The translations under genes and the position numbers were made by a program. Source: G965195345 sp965277775 (GTDB taxonomy: Bacteria > Pseudomonadota > Gammaproteobacteria > CAKMZV01). Taken from it: a stretch of 64,000 nucleotides of DNA. The notes beneath the pieces were generated by a model. The model worked only from the letters and a program-made list of their open reading frames with translations. It did not search any database and had not been told where the DNA came from. Each line of letters opens with the position of its first letter. The stretch's first letter is position 1. Positions 54,213-63,240 of the stretch are shown in pieces. The DNA lies in the NCBI GenBank assembly GCA_965277775.1, contig OZ255843.1, positions 1,364,001-1,428,000 of the forward strand. The letters are read 5' to 3'.

Positions 54213-54815
54213 ATGATTTTTTCGTGTTCTGAAATAGAAGGTCGTGCGAACTATCAGTTACTGAGTGGTGGTGTAACGCCAAGACCCATTGCGTGGATCA
54301 GTACATGTTCAAAAGAAGGGGTTGATAATCTAGCGCCATTTTCTTTTTTTACTGTGGCAAGCTGTAATCCGCCGGTACTGCTTTATACACAAGTCACGCA
54401 AAGCAATGGTCTTGATAAAGATACACTGACTAATTTGATTCAAACACAAGAATGCGTCGTCAATATTGCTGACACACCATTGCTGGAAAAAATGAATATG
54501 ACCAGTGCAAATTTATCATTTGATCAAAGTGAGTTTCGCTTTGCTGATGTTGAATCTACGCCAAGCCATCATGTTAAAGCCTTGTCGGTTAAGGACTCAC
54601 CCATCCGTTACGAGTGTGCTTTAAGAGAGGTTCTGCCAATAAGCGGTTTGCCAGCAGGTGGCAAAATCATATTACTGGATGTAAAGTACGTTTACGTCAG
54701 AGATGATGTGTACGCTGAGGGGAAAATTAATCAAATCTTGCTTACTGCTATTGGAAAATTGGGTGGGGACTATTTCAGTCTCTCACCAAATAAAGTAGAA
54801 CTTGGCCGTCCTTAA
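54213..54815 (+). CDS. Flavin reductase-like FMN-binding protein
   Basis: 200 residues of the flavin reductase/DIM6-NTAB split-barrel family. LLSGGVTPRPIAWISTCS and NLAPFSFFTVASCNPPVL are the hallmark N-terminal motifs, and KDTLTNLIQTQECVVNI follows. It probably binds FMN and reduces flavin or a small substrate. It stands alone 77 bases after the VOC gene with no strong ribosome-binding site. Confidence 0.9.
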   Translation: MIFSCSEIEGRANYQLLSGGVTPRPIAWISTCSKEGVDNLAPFSFFTVASCNPPVLLYTQVTQSNGLDKDTLTNLIQTQECVVNIADTPLLEKMNMTSANLSFDQSEFRFADVESTPSHHVKALSVKDSPIRYECALREVLPISGLPAGGKIILLDVKYVYVRDDVYAEGKINQILLTAIGKLGGDYFSLSPNKVELGRP

Positions 54816-55038
54816 TCCAAGACTTTGCATTGTTCAGTCGCGGGCCTTAGAAAAGGGTTAATGCAGTGTATAAAGATTAAAGGCAACCATTTGAGTCATG
54901 GAAAATTCAAGCGTATTGTTAGGCTTTAGCAAAGTGCGAGCAAGCACGTGTTATTAGATCGCCTTGCCACTGATTTGGTCCTAAACCAGACTATTTATGC
55001 CCGCTGAAACAAACCTTATGCCCACAACAGCTTAGATA

Positions 55039-55614
55039 ATGCCAGAACCTGATCCAGCGAAAATTATGACCTTTGCTTGTTCGTATGATTTAGGCCAGTG
55101 GCTTAAGATAAATCATGCGATTGAAAGCGAACTGTGGGTGAAAATATTCAAAATAAAGACGGGTATTCCCAGCGTTACTTGGGAAGATGTCGTCATTGAG
55201 GCATTGTGCTGGGGTTGGATTGATGGCATTAAAAAATCAATGGATGACCAAGCCTACCTCCAGCGTATAACGCCAAGAAAAGCGCGCAGTGTATGGTCAA
55301 AAAGAAACACTGATCATGTAAAACGATTGATGAGCGAAGGACGGATGATGGCGCCTGGTCTCGCGCAAGTTCGGGCGGCTCAGGCAGACGGCCGCTGGGA
55401 CAAAGCTTATGCGGTCAGTGAAATGAAAGTCCCAACGGATTTCCTTGAAGCATTAGAAAGCAAACCTAAGGCGAAACAATTTTATGAAACACTTACCAAA
55501 TCAAATAGATCAGTTATTGCACAAGGATTGATTAGTGCAATGAAACCCGAAACCAGGCAGAGGCGGTTTGAAAAATTTATGGATATGCTTGTCTGCGAAG
55601 AGAAGCCGAAATAG
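55039..55614 (+). CDS. YdeI/OmpD-associated family protein
   Basis: 191 residues. The block EALCWGWIDGIKKSMDD followed by YLQRITPRKARSVWSKRN is the signature of the YdeI/OmpD-associated proteins (DUF1801-related, with a YdeI C-terminal helix region). E. coli relatives affect resistance to polymyxin, but the reaction is unknown. No signal peptide. It lies 223 bases after the flavin reductase gene. Confidence 0.88.
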   Translation: MPEPDPAKIMTFACSYDLGQWLKINHAIESELWVKIFKIKTGIPSVTWEDVVIEALCWGWIDGIKKSMDDQAYLQRITPRKARSVWSKRNTDHVKRLMSEGRMMAPGLAQVRAAQADGRWDKAYAVSEMKVPTDFLEALESKPKAKQFYETLTKSNRSVIAQGLISAMKPETRQRRFEKFMDMLVCEEKPK

Positions 55615-55690
55615 TCATGCCAAGCGATGACATTTCGCTACATGAATTGGATTAACACAACATTCCAAAGGGCATTAGGATGAATAGAAT

Positions 55691-56665
55691 ATGAAAGCAA
55701 TTGTACTTAAAAAATATGGTGGACCAGAGGCTCTCGAGCTTCAAGATATTGAAAAACCGACTCCAGAGGAGGGCGAGGTATTGGTCAAGGTGTGCTCCAC
55801 AGCTATAAATGACTATGACTGGAGTTTAATGCGAGGCAAACCGTTTTTATACCGCCTCATGTTTGGTTTGCTTTCTCCGAAAAGAAAGATCCCTGACATG
55901 GAGTTATCAGGTGTGATTGAAGCCGTGGGCGATAAAGCCAATAAATTTGAAGTCGGAGATGCCGTTTATGGCGACATCTCGGAGTACGGTTTTGGCAGTT
56001 TTGCCGAGTATGTATGCACTAGCGAAAATGGATTGAACCTTAAACCAGCACATATCAGCTTTGATGTTGCTGCATTAATGCCTCATGCTGCGACGCTTGC
56101 CATGCAAGGCCTAATTGATATAGGGCAGATAGCAAAGAATCAGAAAGTTTTGATCAACGGTGCTGGTGGTGGCGTAGGCTCGATGGCCTATTACATTGCT
56201 AAGCAATTCGATGCTGAAGTGACTGGGGTAGATACGGGAGATAAGCTAAAAACCATGTCTTCAATGGGCTTTGATCACGTCATAGATTATAAGCAGGAAG
56301 ATTTTACTAAAAATGGGCAGCGCTATGATCTTATTTTGGACGCTAAGACCAATCGTTCAATCTTTGCATACGTTCGATCACTTTCTGCTGGCGGTCAATA
56401 CATAACAGTGGGTGGAAATTTAAGTCGCCTCCTTCAAGCCGTTGTACTCAAACGCTGGATCTTAATATTCTCTGGAAAGCGTGTTGCGGTTGTTAGCTTA
56501 AAGACCAATAAAGACTTGGCTTATATTGAAGATCTATTCGAGAAAAACCAGATAAAACCAAATATTGATGGTCCCTATAAAATGAGCGATATTCCTGAAC
56601 TAATCCGCTATTTTGGAGAAGGGCGGCATACAGGGAAAATTGTTATCAATTTTGAAAAAGATTAA
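55691..56665 (+). CDS. Zinc-independent MDR-family quinone oxidoreductase-like protein
   Basis: 324 residues of the medium-chain dehydrogenase/reductase family. The N-terminal GroES-like domain has LKKYGGPEALELQDIEKP and MELSGVIEAVGDKA; the Rossmann domain has VLINGAGGGVGSMAYYIAK. No structural or catalytic zinc Cys set is seen. It probably reduces quinones or enones with NADPH; the substrate is not known. Confidence 0.9.
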   Translation: MKAIVLKKYGGPEALELQDIEKPTPEEGEVLVKVCSTAINDYDWSLMRGKPFLYRLMFGLLSPKRKIPDMELSGVIEAVGDKANKFEVGDAVYGDISEYGFGSFAEYVCTSENGLNLKPAHISFDVAALMPHAATLAMQGLIDIGQIAKNQKVLINGAGGGVGSMAYYIAKQFDAEVTGVDTGDKLKTMSSMGFDHVIDYKQEDFTKNGQRYDLILDAKTNRSIFAYVRSLSAGGQYITVGGNLSRLLQAVVLKRWILIFSGKRVAVVSLKTNKDLAYIEDLFEKNQIKPNIDGPYKMSDIPELIRYFGEGRHTGKIVINFEKD

Positions 56666-56692
56666 AACCTATTGGTCGGGTTTCCAATCAAG

Positions 56693-56719
56693 TTCTAACA
56701 AATGCCTGCAATCGGACAG
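56693..56719 (+). repeat. attC-like left half-site
   Basis: TTCTAAC followed by AAATGCCTGCAATCGGACAG, 28 bases after the stop of the MDR gene, resembles the R'' and L'' arm of integron attC sites. No matching right arm with GTTRRRY was found downstream, so it is at best a decayed site. Confidence 0.25.
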
Positions 56720-56911
56720 TTAAATCGGTTTATCTTATTGTATTAAATCCGAAAAAACCAGCACCAGTTTTCCGTAGAGTTTATTGTAATCTTGAAGAGC
56801 ACTTAGATTTAGTGTGGCTGGTTAATGTAAACAGAATCGAAAAATATGTATAACTTTTACATTCCTTGGCGGTATGATGGAAAAGTATAAGCAACTAAAA
56901 TAGGAGATGTG

Positions 56912-57277
56912 ATGAAAAAGTTTGAAGCAATTAGAAAGGTCAATGCCATGTCAAATTTCAGCTTAAAAAGTGGCAGTACGCGTTTTGCCAACATTTGTAC
57001 CACTAAACATAATGGCAAGAGTATCTGGTGGGTGGATGTTCCGAAGGAAAAATTCAGTCGTGGGTTTTATTTTTTATTCTGCTATCTAAATGATACCCTA
57101 ATTTTGCTGAAAATACCACCTAATGCGCTGAATTTGAAATTACTTTACTATCGACAAGACTCCAATAAATATTCGTTTTACGTGTGCAGCAATAAAGGAG
57201 ATACTCTGTATATGCATGATTTACTTGGAACAGGCGAAGTTGATTTAACAGAATTTATAGTGGACTGTTTTGATTAA
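56912..57277 (+). CDS. Small protein of unknown function
   Basis: 121 residues from the ATG at 56912, with AGGAG five bases upstream; a GTG directly before it is less likely. No signal peptide. The sequence alternates aromatic beta segments (KSIWWVDVPKEKF, FYFLFCYLNDTLILLKIPP, YSFYVCSNKGDTLYMH) with short polar turns and ends in an acidic tail. It was not recognised. It is convergent with the DUF262 gene. Confidence 0.75.
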   Translation: MKKFEAIRKVNAMSNFSLKSGSTRFANICTTKHNGKSIWWVDVPKEKFSRGFYFLFCYLNDTLILLKIPPNALNLKLLYYRQDSNKYSFYVCSNKGDTLYMHDLLGTGEVDLTEFIVDCFD

Positions 57278-57352
57278 AAATTGTAACTGGCGGTGAAGGA
57301 GAGCTGATCCACTCATTGTGCGTCTTGCCTGTTTGGAATTCATTGGAAACGG

Positions 57353-59731
57353 TTAATCTTGATCTCTTTCTGAGTCATCTTTTGGGAGAAATAGCAAGTC
57401 CTTCTTGTCTTGTTCATCTTTGAACTTGAATCGCCATCTTTTTTCCATGAAGCTCAGTAATTTCATACCACGCTCTTTGATTTCATCTGGTGTCCAGTTA
57501 TCATATCGAGCAACTTCAATTTCTGAATGTGATCCGTCCGAGTAGCCATTTCTTCTTATTTTATTACCGGCATCGTTGAAGGTTGGGTTATTCTTATCGT
57601 TAAAGTCGAAATTCTGTAGCGAAGCATTTATGGACATCGACAGTATAAGCAAATTACCAACAGAGCCACTATAAAAATGGTAACCTTGCTCATTTACGTT
57701 GGCAAATGCTTGCCGCCAATTTATCGTAGGCGTCTGGGGGAATATATGCTCAGTGGAAATCTTGTCTTTGGAGTTTTTAAGCAGATCCCCCCATGAGCCC
57801 TTTTTTTGCCTACTTTGTAACATAAGCTCAAGTTCATATTCATAGAGGAAGTAACGCAAGCCATTCCAACCATAATATCCGTTTTTATTGCCACCGTTGA
57901 ATTGCTTGTATAGGTAATCATAAAAGTACTTCGAATCGATCGTTTCACCTTCAGGCACGCAGTAGGATGCTTCATTGAGCATTTGTTGGATTTCATCGAG
58001 GGACAGCTCACCTCGATTAAGTTTGCGTGATGCCATGTAAAACTCGCTACTCTTGTAATTGCTACGAGCTTGATTTAAGCGAAAAGAAATAAAAATAAAG
58101 CGCTCGATATGATTGAGAAGATCAATCCGTTTTTGTGCGTTGTTTTCATTTATAAACACAGACATCAACAGGGGTCGAAAATATCCCATACCTATCCTGT
58201 TTAATCGATCAGTAGCGTTTTTTTCGTCATCTGATAATCCAATAGCTAAGTCAGGGTACTACGAATTGAACCAATGTACAGCTGATTCTTTCAAACTATT
58301 GACGTATTCCATAATCTCTTTCGGTTGGAGATGCGCTACTGTTTCCAGTCCCGCTGTACGAGTTTCCTGACGCTTTGTACGATAAAGCTTTATGAGCTTG
58401 CCAACGGCCGCGCTGGGTTGTTGGTTATTTGTTTCAACATTAAAGCCATGCAGGTCACCGTTTTTTTTAAGTCGATTTTTTAAGTCCTGTAATTGTTCTA
58501 CTGAGTAAGCATCTAATATTTTTTCGTTGATGTGCTTTTCAAGCAATTCGATAGCTCTCAAATAATATATGCCTATAGTGCCTGTTTGGCTAGTGGCATT
58601 TACAAAAGCAACATATTTATTCTCTAAGCTATTGCTATTTTCACCGTCCCCAATTTCAAAATCAGAGTTATTTATCTCAAAGTCAGTGAACTGCTCCTCT
58701 GTTGACTCAAGAGCGACCTCACGCGCAGTCTTTTTAAGAACTTTTTTAGGAGAGAACTGCTCATCTAGCAAAAACTTTATGTAATCGTTTCCTCTTCTTC
58801 TGGAATACTGAAAGTACATGATCCAATGAGCTTTTAGGAAATCGTTATCATTTAGTGGGTGTTGGTCATTACGGCCCAGCTGATGATATACCTCTTTCCA
58901 TGCGTCATTTATCGCATCACGAAGGGTTTTACGCTCTGCGTAATCGAGTTCATCATCGGTATAAAGCGTCGTAAGGTAAATTAGTCTATTTTTGAGAAGC
59001 TCTAAATCGGAAAGACGTTTCCCCCGAGTGTTCATCGTCTCAAATGCGACAAAGACATCAATCTCATCCTTTATCACATATTCATTAAACAAAAAACGTT
59101 TAGTCAATTTCTGGTAAATTTTCTGCAAGTCTCTAATGTCAACTGCTTTTAATTGCTCATCGAAATAGTGTTTTGCGTTTCGTAGATTGAGTGTATAGAA
59201 AGTTTCATCTATTCTCGGTGCGCCATCTTCTTTGAATATTTTATAGCGAAGATAGTTGTAGCTTGGATTATCAACTGTATAACCAAATTTGTAGGTGCGA
59301 TATAGATCGCCATTGAGTTTTGTTTTGAACAAATATCGATTTATAATTTCTTCTAAATTAAGACAGTCTGAAATGTAAATGTCCTTGTTATCTTTACCCT
59401 TGTTTTCTTCAAGCTCTTTCACAACTTCAATGAATGCTTGCAAAAATAAGACAAAGGTTGTCAGACGTTGTTGTCCATCAACAACATGATACACATTATA
59501 GGAGTGGTCTTTGACAAGCCAATATTCATTGTGGGATTGATCAATCTCATTCGAGGGAACTTGCTTTATCGTTAAAACGCCGGTGTAGTGTGAACGGTCA
59601 TCAGATAGATTGACAAGGTCTTCCCAAAAATCTTTGAGCTGACTTCTTTGCCAAGCGTAGCCACGCTGATAATCAGGTATTCTGAATATCTTTTCTTTAA
59701 AAAGACTATCTAATGATATTGGATCATTCAT
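57353..59731 (-). pseudogene. GmrSD-like DUF262-DUF1524 gene interrupted by one in-frame amber codon
   Basis: A single reading frame of 792 codons from the ATG at 59731 (GGAGG five bases upstream) to 57353, broken only by TAG at 58259-58261 (codon 491). The N-terminal half is DUF262 with IPDYQRGYAWQ and VDGQQRLTTF, the ParB/Srx-like nucleotide-binding part. The C-terminal part is DUF1524 with the HNH-type motif STEHIFPQTPTINW and NLLILSMSIN. Together these make a type IV, modification-dependent restriction enzyme like GmrSD, which cuts modified phage DNA. Residues after the stop still look fully conserved (YPDLAIGLSDDEKNATDRL). The stop may be a recent loss, a read-through point, a way of making two chains, or a sequencing error. 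Confidence 0.8.
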
Positions 59732-59953
59732 ACTAACCCTCCATGAGTTCAAAATTTATCATTTTTCTTAGCATTCTCATCTGACCAGCAAAATGTATAG
59801 ACTTGTTTCATTTGCTCCTCAATGCCGAATCAAATATACAGCAGTTTTGGATGAGTGAACACTTTGGCGAGACATTATAAGTCAAACGTCGAGGGTTCTC
59901 TTCCCGCCTTTTAATGGGATGGGGGTATATAAGATGGTGGTGGGATTGCCAGA

Positions 59954-62900
59954 TTAAGAGGGCGGTGTGGTATAGTCCATATTTAATCGAAGCATTTTTT
60001 CCAAATTTTGCTTCATAGCTACTTTAAAGTCTGGGTCATTGGTTAATAGCCTATAAAGCTCCAGTTCTTTACTGCGATTATCTATCATCACCTCTTCAAA
60101 GATTTTCTCAAAAGCCAGTTCTCGGTTTTGTTTATCGTCATTATTTTTGTATTTTGTTTCAAAATCTGGGTGAGAGCGAATACTCTCTGCCAAGTTTACA
60201 AACTTTACGCGTTGTTCAGCTGGTGTTGCGCTCCAACCTTGGAACCAGCGTTCATTAAAACTTTCAATAATAGCATCAAGGGGGTCTTTAAACTCAACAG
60301 TACCATGGGCACCACGAGGATTAGAATTTTGCGGATCCAGTTCTGTTTCACTATCATTTAATCCTATAGAATGGCTGAGTTTAGAGCGCTCTAGTCCGTA
60401 CGAAGATAAATCTACAGATTCCAGCAATTCATCAATCTTCTCAGCATCTGGATCTTTCACGATCAGTTTAGGGATCAAGAATTTCAAGAACCAAAACAGT
60501 TTTTCCCATTCTAAAACCTCGAACGGCATTATGGATGCCATCTGCCCATAGATTTTTACAAACTGCTTGGCTTTGATCTTAAAATCAGCCTTTTCATCAT
60601 CTTTGAGTTCCAGCGCTTCATTAAAACGATCAGCAGCAGCATCAATGATCGGGCTAAGTTCTTGGGCGTCTGCATTATCAAAATACAATAACACAAATCG
60701 CTCAACTTCGTACCATTCATAAACCCCAACATCACCGAGCGTATCTTTTAATTCGTGCAGGACGTTAACGTCAGTGGCTTTAGATAGGCTTGTGGCCGTG
60801 TAAAAATCATTGAATGAAATTTTTATATCATCAACCGAGTTAAAGAAATCCAGCACAAACAAATCTTCCGTTTTCTTGCCAAACTTAGGCGCAGATCTGT
60901 TCAGTCGAGATAGTGCTTGCACGCACATAACACCCTGCAGTTTTTTGTCAACATACATCGATGTCAGTTTTGGTTGATCAAAACCAGTCAGATATTTATT
61001 TGCCACCACGAGCAAACGATAGGTATTTTCAATAGAAGCACCTTTGTGGATGATTGGTTTTCCATCTTGATCATAGCCATCGAAATATTCCTTGGTTTTA
61101 TCATCTGAGAAACCGTTCATTTCGACCTCTGTGTACTCGATGCCATCAACTTCTTTTGTACTAGAGAACGCAATAATTGCCTTGAACGGATTACCTCGCT
61201 GTTCCAGCAATTTTGTGATTGCTTTGTAATAGCGAATAGCAGGTTCAATATTCTGTGTGATGATCATGCCTTTGGCTTTGCCTTTCAGTTTTTTCGTATT
61301 GACCACTTTTTGAATAAAGTGATTGAGCATGATCTCAGCTTTAACCTGAATAGTATCTGGGTTGCGTTCAACATAGGTACGAAGCTTTTTCTGCGCTTTC
61401 ACTGTATCAAATAAGGGGTTTTCTTTAATTGATTTCTGAATTTCGTAATAGCTTTTATAAGTTGTGTAATTCGCCAATACATCCAGAATAAAGCCTTCTT
61501 GAATGGCTTGCTTCATCGTATAGAGATCGAACGGATGAAAACTGCCATCCGCTTGCTGCGTTCCGAACTTCTCCAGCGTTGTATTTTTTGGCGTTGCCGT
61601 GAACGCAAAATAAGACGCATTGCCGCGCATCTTACGTGAGCGCATCGCTTTTATGATCTTATCCTGAGCATCTTCTGCATCATTATCCGTATCCTGACCC
61701 ATCGCACGGTTCATATCGTCATGCGCCAATCCGCTTTGTGAGCTGTGCGCCTCATCAATGATCACGGCAAAACGCTTCTCGCTCAAATCATCAATGCCAC
61801 CAATAATGAACGGGAATTTCTGAATGGTGGTGATAATGATCTTCTTGCCTTGCTCCAGAGCGCTTTTTAGATCGGATGAATTATATGCGGGCGCGATGAT
61901 ATTCTTAACTTCAGAGAACTCTTTGATATTGTCGCGCAGTTGGCGATCGAGGATGCGACGGTCGGTCACGACAATGACACTGTCAAACAATGGTTGTTCG
62001 AGTCCGCGTGCGCCAGGCAATCCTTCTTTATGCGGATACACCTCAATCAGTTGATAAGCCGCCCAGGTGATGGAATTGGATTTCCCAGAACCCGCCGAGT
62101 GATGAATAAGATAAGTATGCCCCACACCGTTTTCACCAACGTGAGAGATCAGCTTTCGCACAACTTCCAGCTGATGATAGCGTGGGAAGAACAATGTACG
62201 TTTCTCCAGCTTGTCTTTGGATGATCCATCAAGACGCATGAAATGCTGAATGATATTAGCCACACTTTCACGACCAAATACTTCTTCCCATAAATAGGCG
62301 GTTTTATGACCGTTCAGGTTTGGCGGATTTCCTGCGCCGCCATCATGCCCCTTGTTGAACGGCAGAAAGAATGTGCCTTTGCCAGCAAGCTTTGTCGTCA
62401 TGTAAACTTCATCGGTGTCAACCGCCATATGTACAAGGCAACGCCCGAACTGAAATAGAGCCTGAGACGGATCTCTATCCTCACGATACTGTTTCTGACC
62501 ATGATAACGTGCCGTTTGCCCTGTCCATGGGTTTTTCAGCTCCAGCGTGGCGAAGGGCAAGCCATTGATGAACAGCACAACATCTACTTCTTCTAACGGA
62601 TTGGCTGTGGAGTACCTCACTTGGCGCGTGCAGCTGAAGATATTGTTTTCAAAATTCTGCTTAACAATTTCGCTACTGCTGGCCAATGGCGCAGGGTACA
62701 TCAAATAAAGATGCGCATCATCGACAGACAGACCTCTTTTGAACAGGTGTAAAATACCGTGTTTTTTCACCATTCGGTCAAAACGCTCCAGTACTTTGCG
62801 TTGCCAGTCATCGCCAAAGCGTTTGAGTTTCTCCAGTTCTTCGCCTTGTGTTCGCTCCAGAAACGCCCAGAACAACTTTGTATCAACGCCAAACACCTTG

Positions 62901-62998
62901 TTGAAATCCGCAGGCTCGCCTACAACGTAATGCTGCTGCGCCATTAGGTGTTTTGTAATAAGCGTTTCTAATGCTTCTTCATTTGTTTTACTAAACAT
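59954..62998 (-). CDS. hsdR: Type I restriction enzyme, R subunit (HsdR)
   Basis: 1014 residues. It translocates and cuts DNA in complex with HsdM and HsdS. The PD-(D/E)xK nuclease is seen as EEVDVVLFINGLPFATLELKN (quoted by its key parts EVDVVLFINGLP and LELKN, about residues 136-157). Helicase motifs are HHSAGSGKSNS (Walker A), VIIDEAHSSQSG (DEAH box), FTATPKNTT and QALSRLNRSAP. The helical C-terminal part binds the modification complex. It is the last gene of a locus with a small ORF and hsdS upstream; hsdM is not in the window. Confidence 0.97.
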   Translation of the reverse strand: MFSKTNEEALETLITKHLMAQQHYVVGEPADFNKVFGVDTKLFWAFLERTQGEELEKLKRFGDDWQRKVLERFDRMVKKHGILHLFKRGLSVDDAHLYLMYPAPLASSSEIVKQNFENNIFSCTRQVRYSTANPLEEVDVVLFINGLPFATLELKNPWTGQTARYHGQKQYREDRDPSQALFQFGRCLVHMAVDTDEVYMTTKLAGKGTFFLPFNKGHDGGAGNPPNLNGHKTAYLWEEVFGRESVANIIQHFMRLDGSSKDKLEKRTLFFPRYHQLEVVRKLISHVGENGVGHTYLIHHSAGSGKSNSITWAAYQLIEVYPHKEGLPGARGLEQPLFDSVIVVTDRRILDRQLRDNIKEFSEVKNIIAPAYNSSDLKSALEQGKKIIITTIQKFPFIIGGIDDLSEKRFAVIIDEAHSSQSGLAHDDMNRAMGQDTDNDAEDAQDKIIKAMRSRKMRGNASYFAFTATPKNTTLEKFGTQQADGSFHPFDLYTMKQAIQEGFILDVLANYTTYKSYYEIQKSIKENPLFDTVKAQKKLRTYVERNPDTIQVKAEIMLNHFIQKVVNTKKLKGKAKGMIITQNIEPAIRYYKAITKLLEQRGNPFKAIIAFSSTKEVDGIEYTEVEMNGFSDDKTKEYFDGYDQDGKPIIHKGASIENTYRLLVVANKYLTGFDQPKLTSMYVDKKLQGVMCVQALSRLNRSAPKFGKKTEDLFVLDFFNSVDDIKISFNDFYTATSLSKATDVNVLHELKDTLGDVGVYEWYEVERFVLLYFDNADAQELSPIIDAAADRFNEALELKDDEKADFKIKAKQFVKIYGQMASIMPFEVLEWEKLFWFLKFLIPKLIVKDPDAEKIDELLESVDLSSYGLERSKLSHSIGLNDSETELDPQNSNPRGAHGTVEFKDPLDAIIESFNERWFQGWSATPAEQRVKFVNLAESIRSHPDFETKYKNNDDKQNRELAFEKIFEEVMIDNRSKELELYRLLTNDPDFKVAMKQNLEKMLRLNMDYTTPPS

Positions 62999-63239
62999 CT
63001 TTAATCTCTTTGTTAAAGTTTTGACACTCCTTGGCCATCTTTAAAGCATGCTTAAGTTTATTATTTTTAATAATTGAGTTAAATAACTTGAGATTTAGTT
63101 TCTGAATATCGGTTGCTACATCCTCTGCTGCTACATCCTCTGCTGTTAATTTTCTTTTCGATTTGAAAATTTCGCAGTATTTGATAAATGTATCATGCCC
63201 AATACTATTTATAATAATTTTAATGCGTTTTGAATCCAT
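62991..63239 (-). CDS. Small protein between hsdS and hsdR, unknown function
   Basis: 82 residues, starting right after the hsdS stop and overlapping the hsdR start by eight bases, so it is translated with both. Lys- and Asn-rich, helical, without signal peptide or membrane segment. It contains a short duplicated piece, AEDVAAEDVA. It was not recognised; its place suggests an accessory or control factor of the restriction enzyme. Confidence 0.65.
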   Translation of the reverse strand: MDSKRIKIIINSIGHDTFIKYCEIFKSKRKLTAEDVAAEDVATDIQKLNLKLFNSIIKNNKLKHALKMAKECQNFNKEIKDV

Positions 63240-63240
63240 G

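Noticed and set aside
54816..55038. GTTAGGC as an integron core site between the flavin reductase and YdeI genes
   Set aside because: A lone GTTRRRY is expected often by chance, and no paired RYYYAAC arm was found at attC distance.
58190..58258. Gap between two separate genes in the DUF262 locus
   Set aside because: The gap is itself open in the same frame, apart from the single TAG, so this is one interrupted gene.
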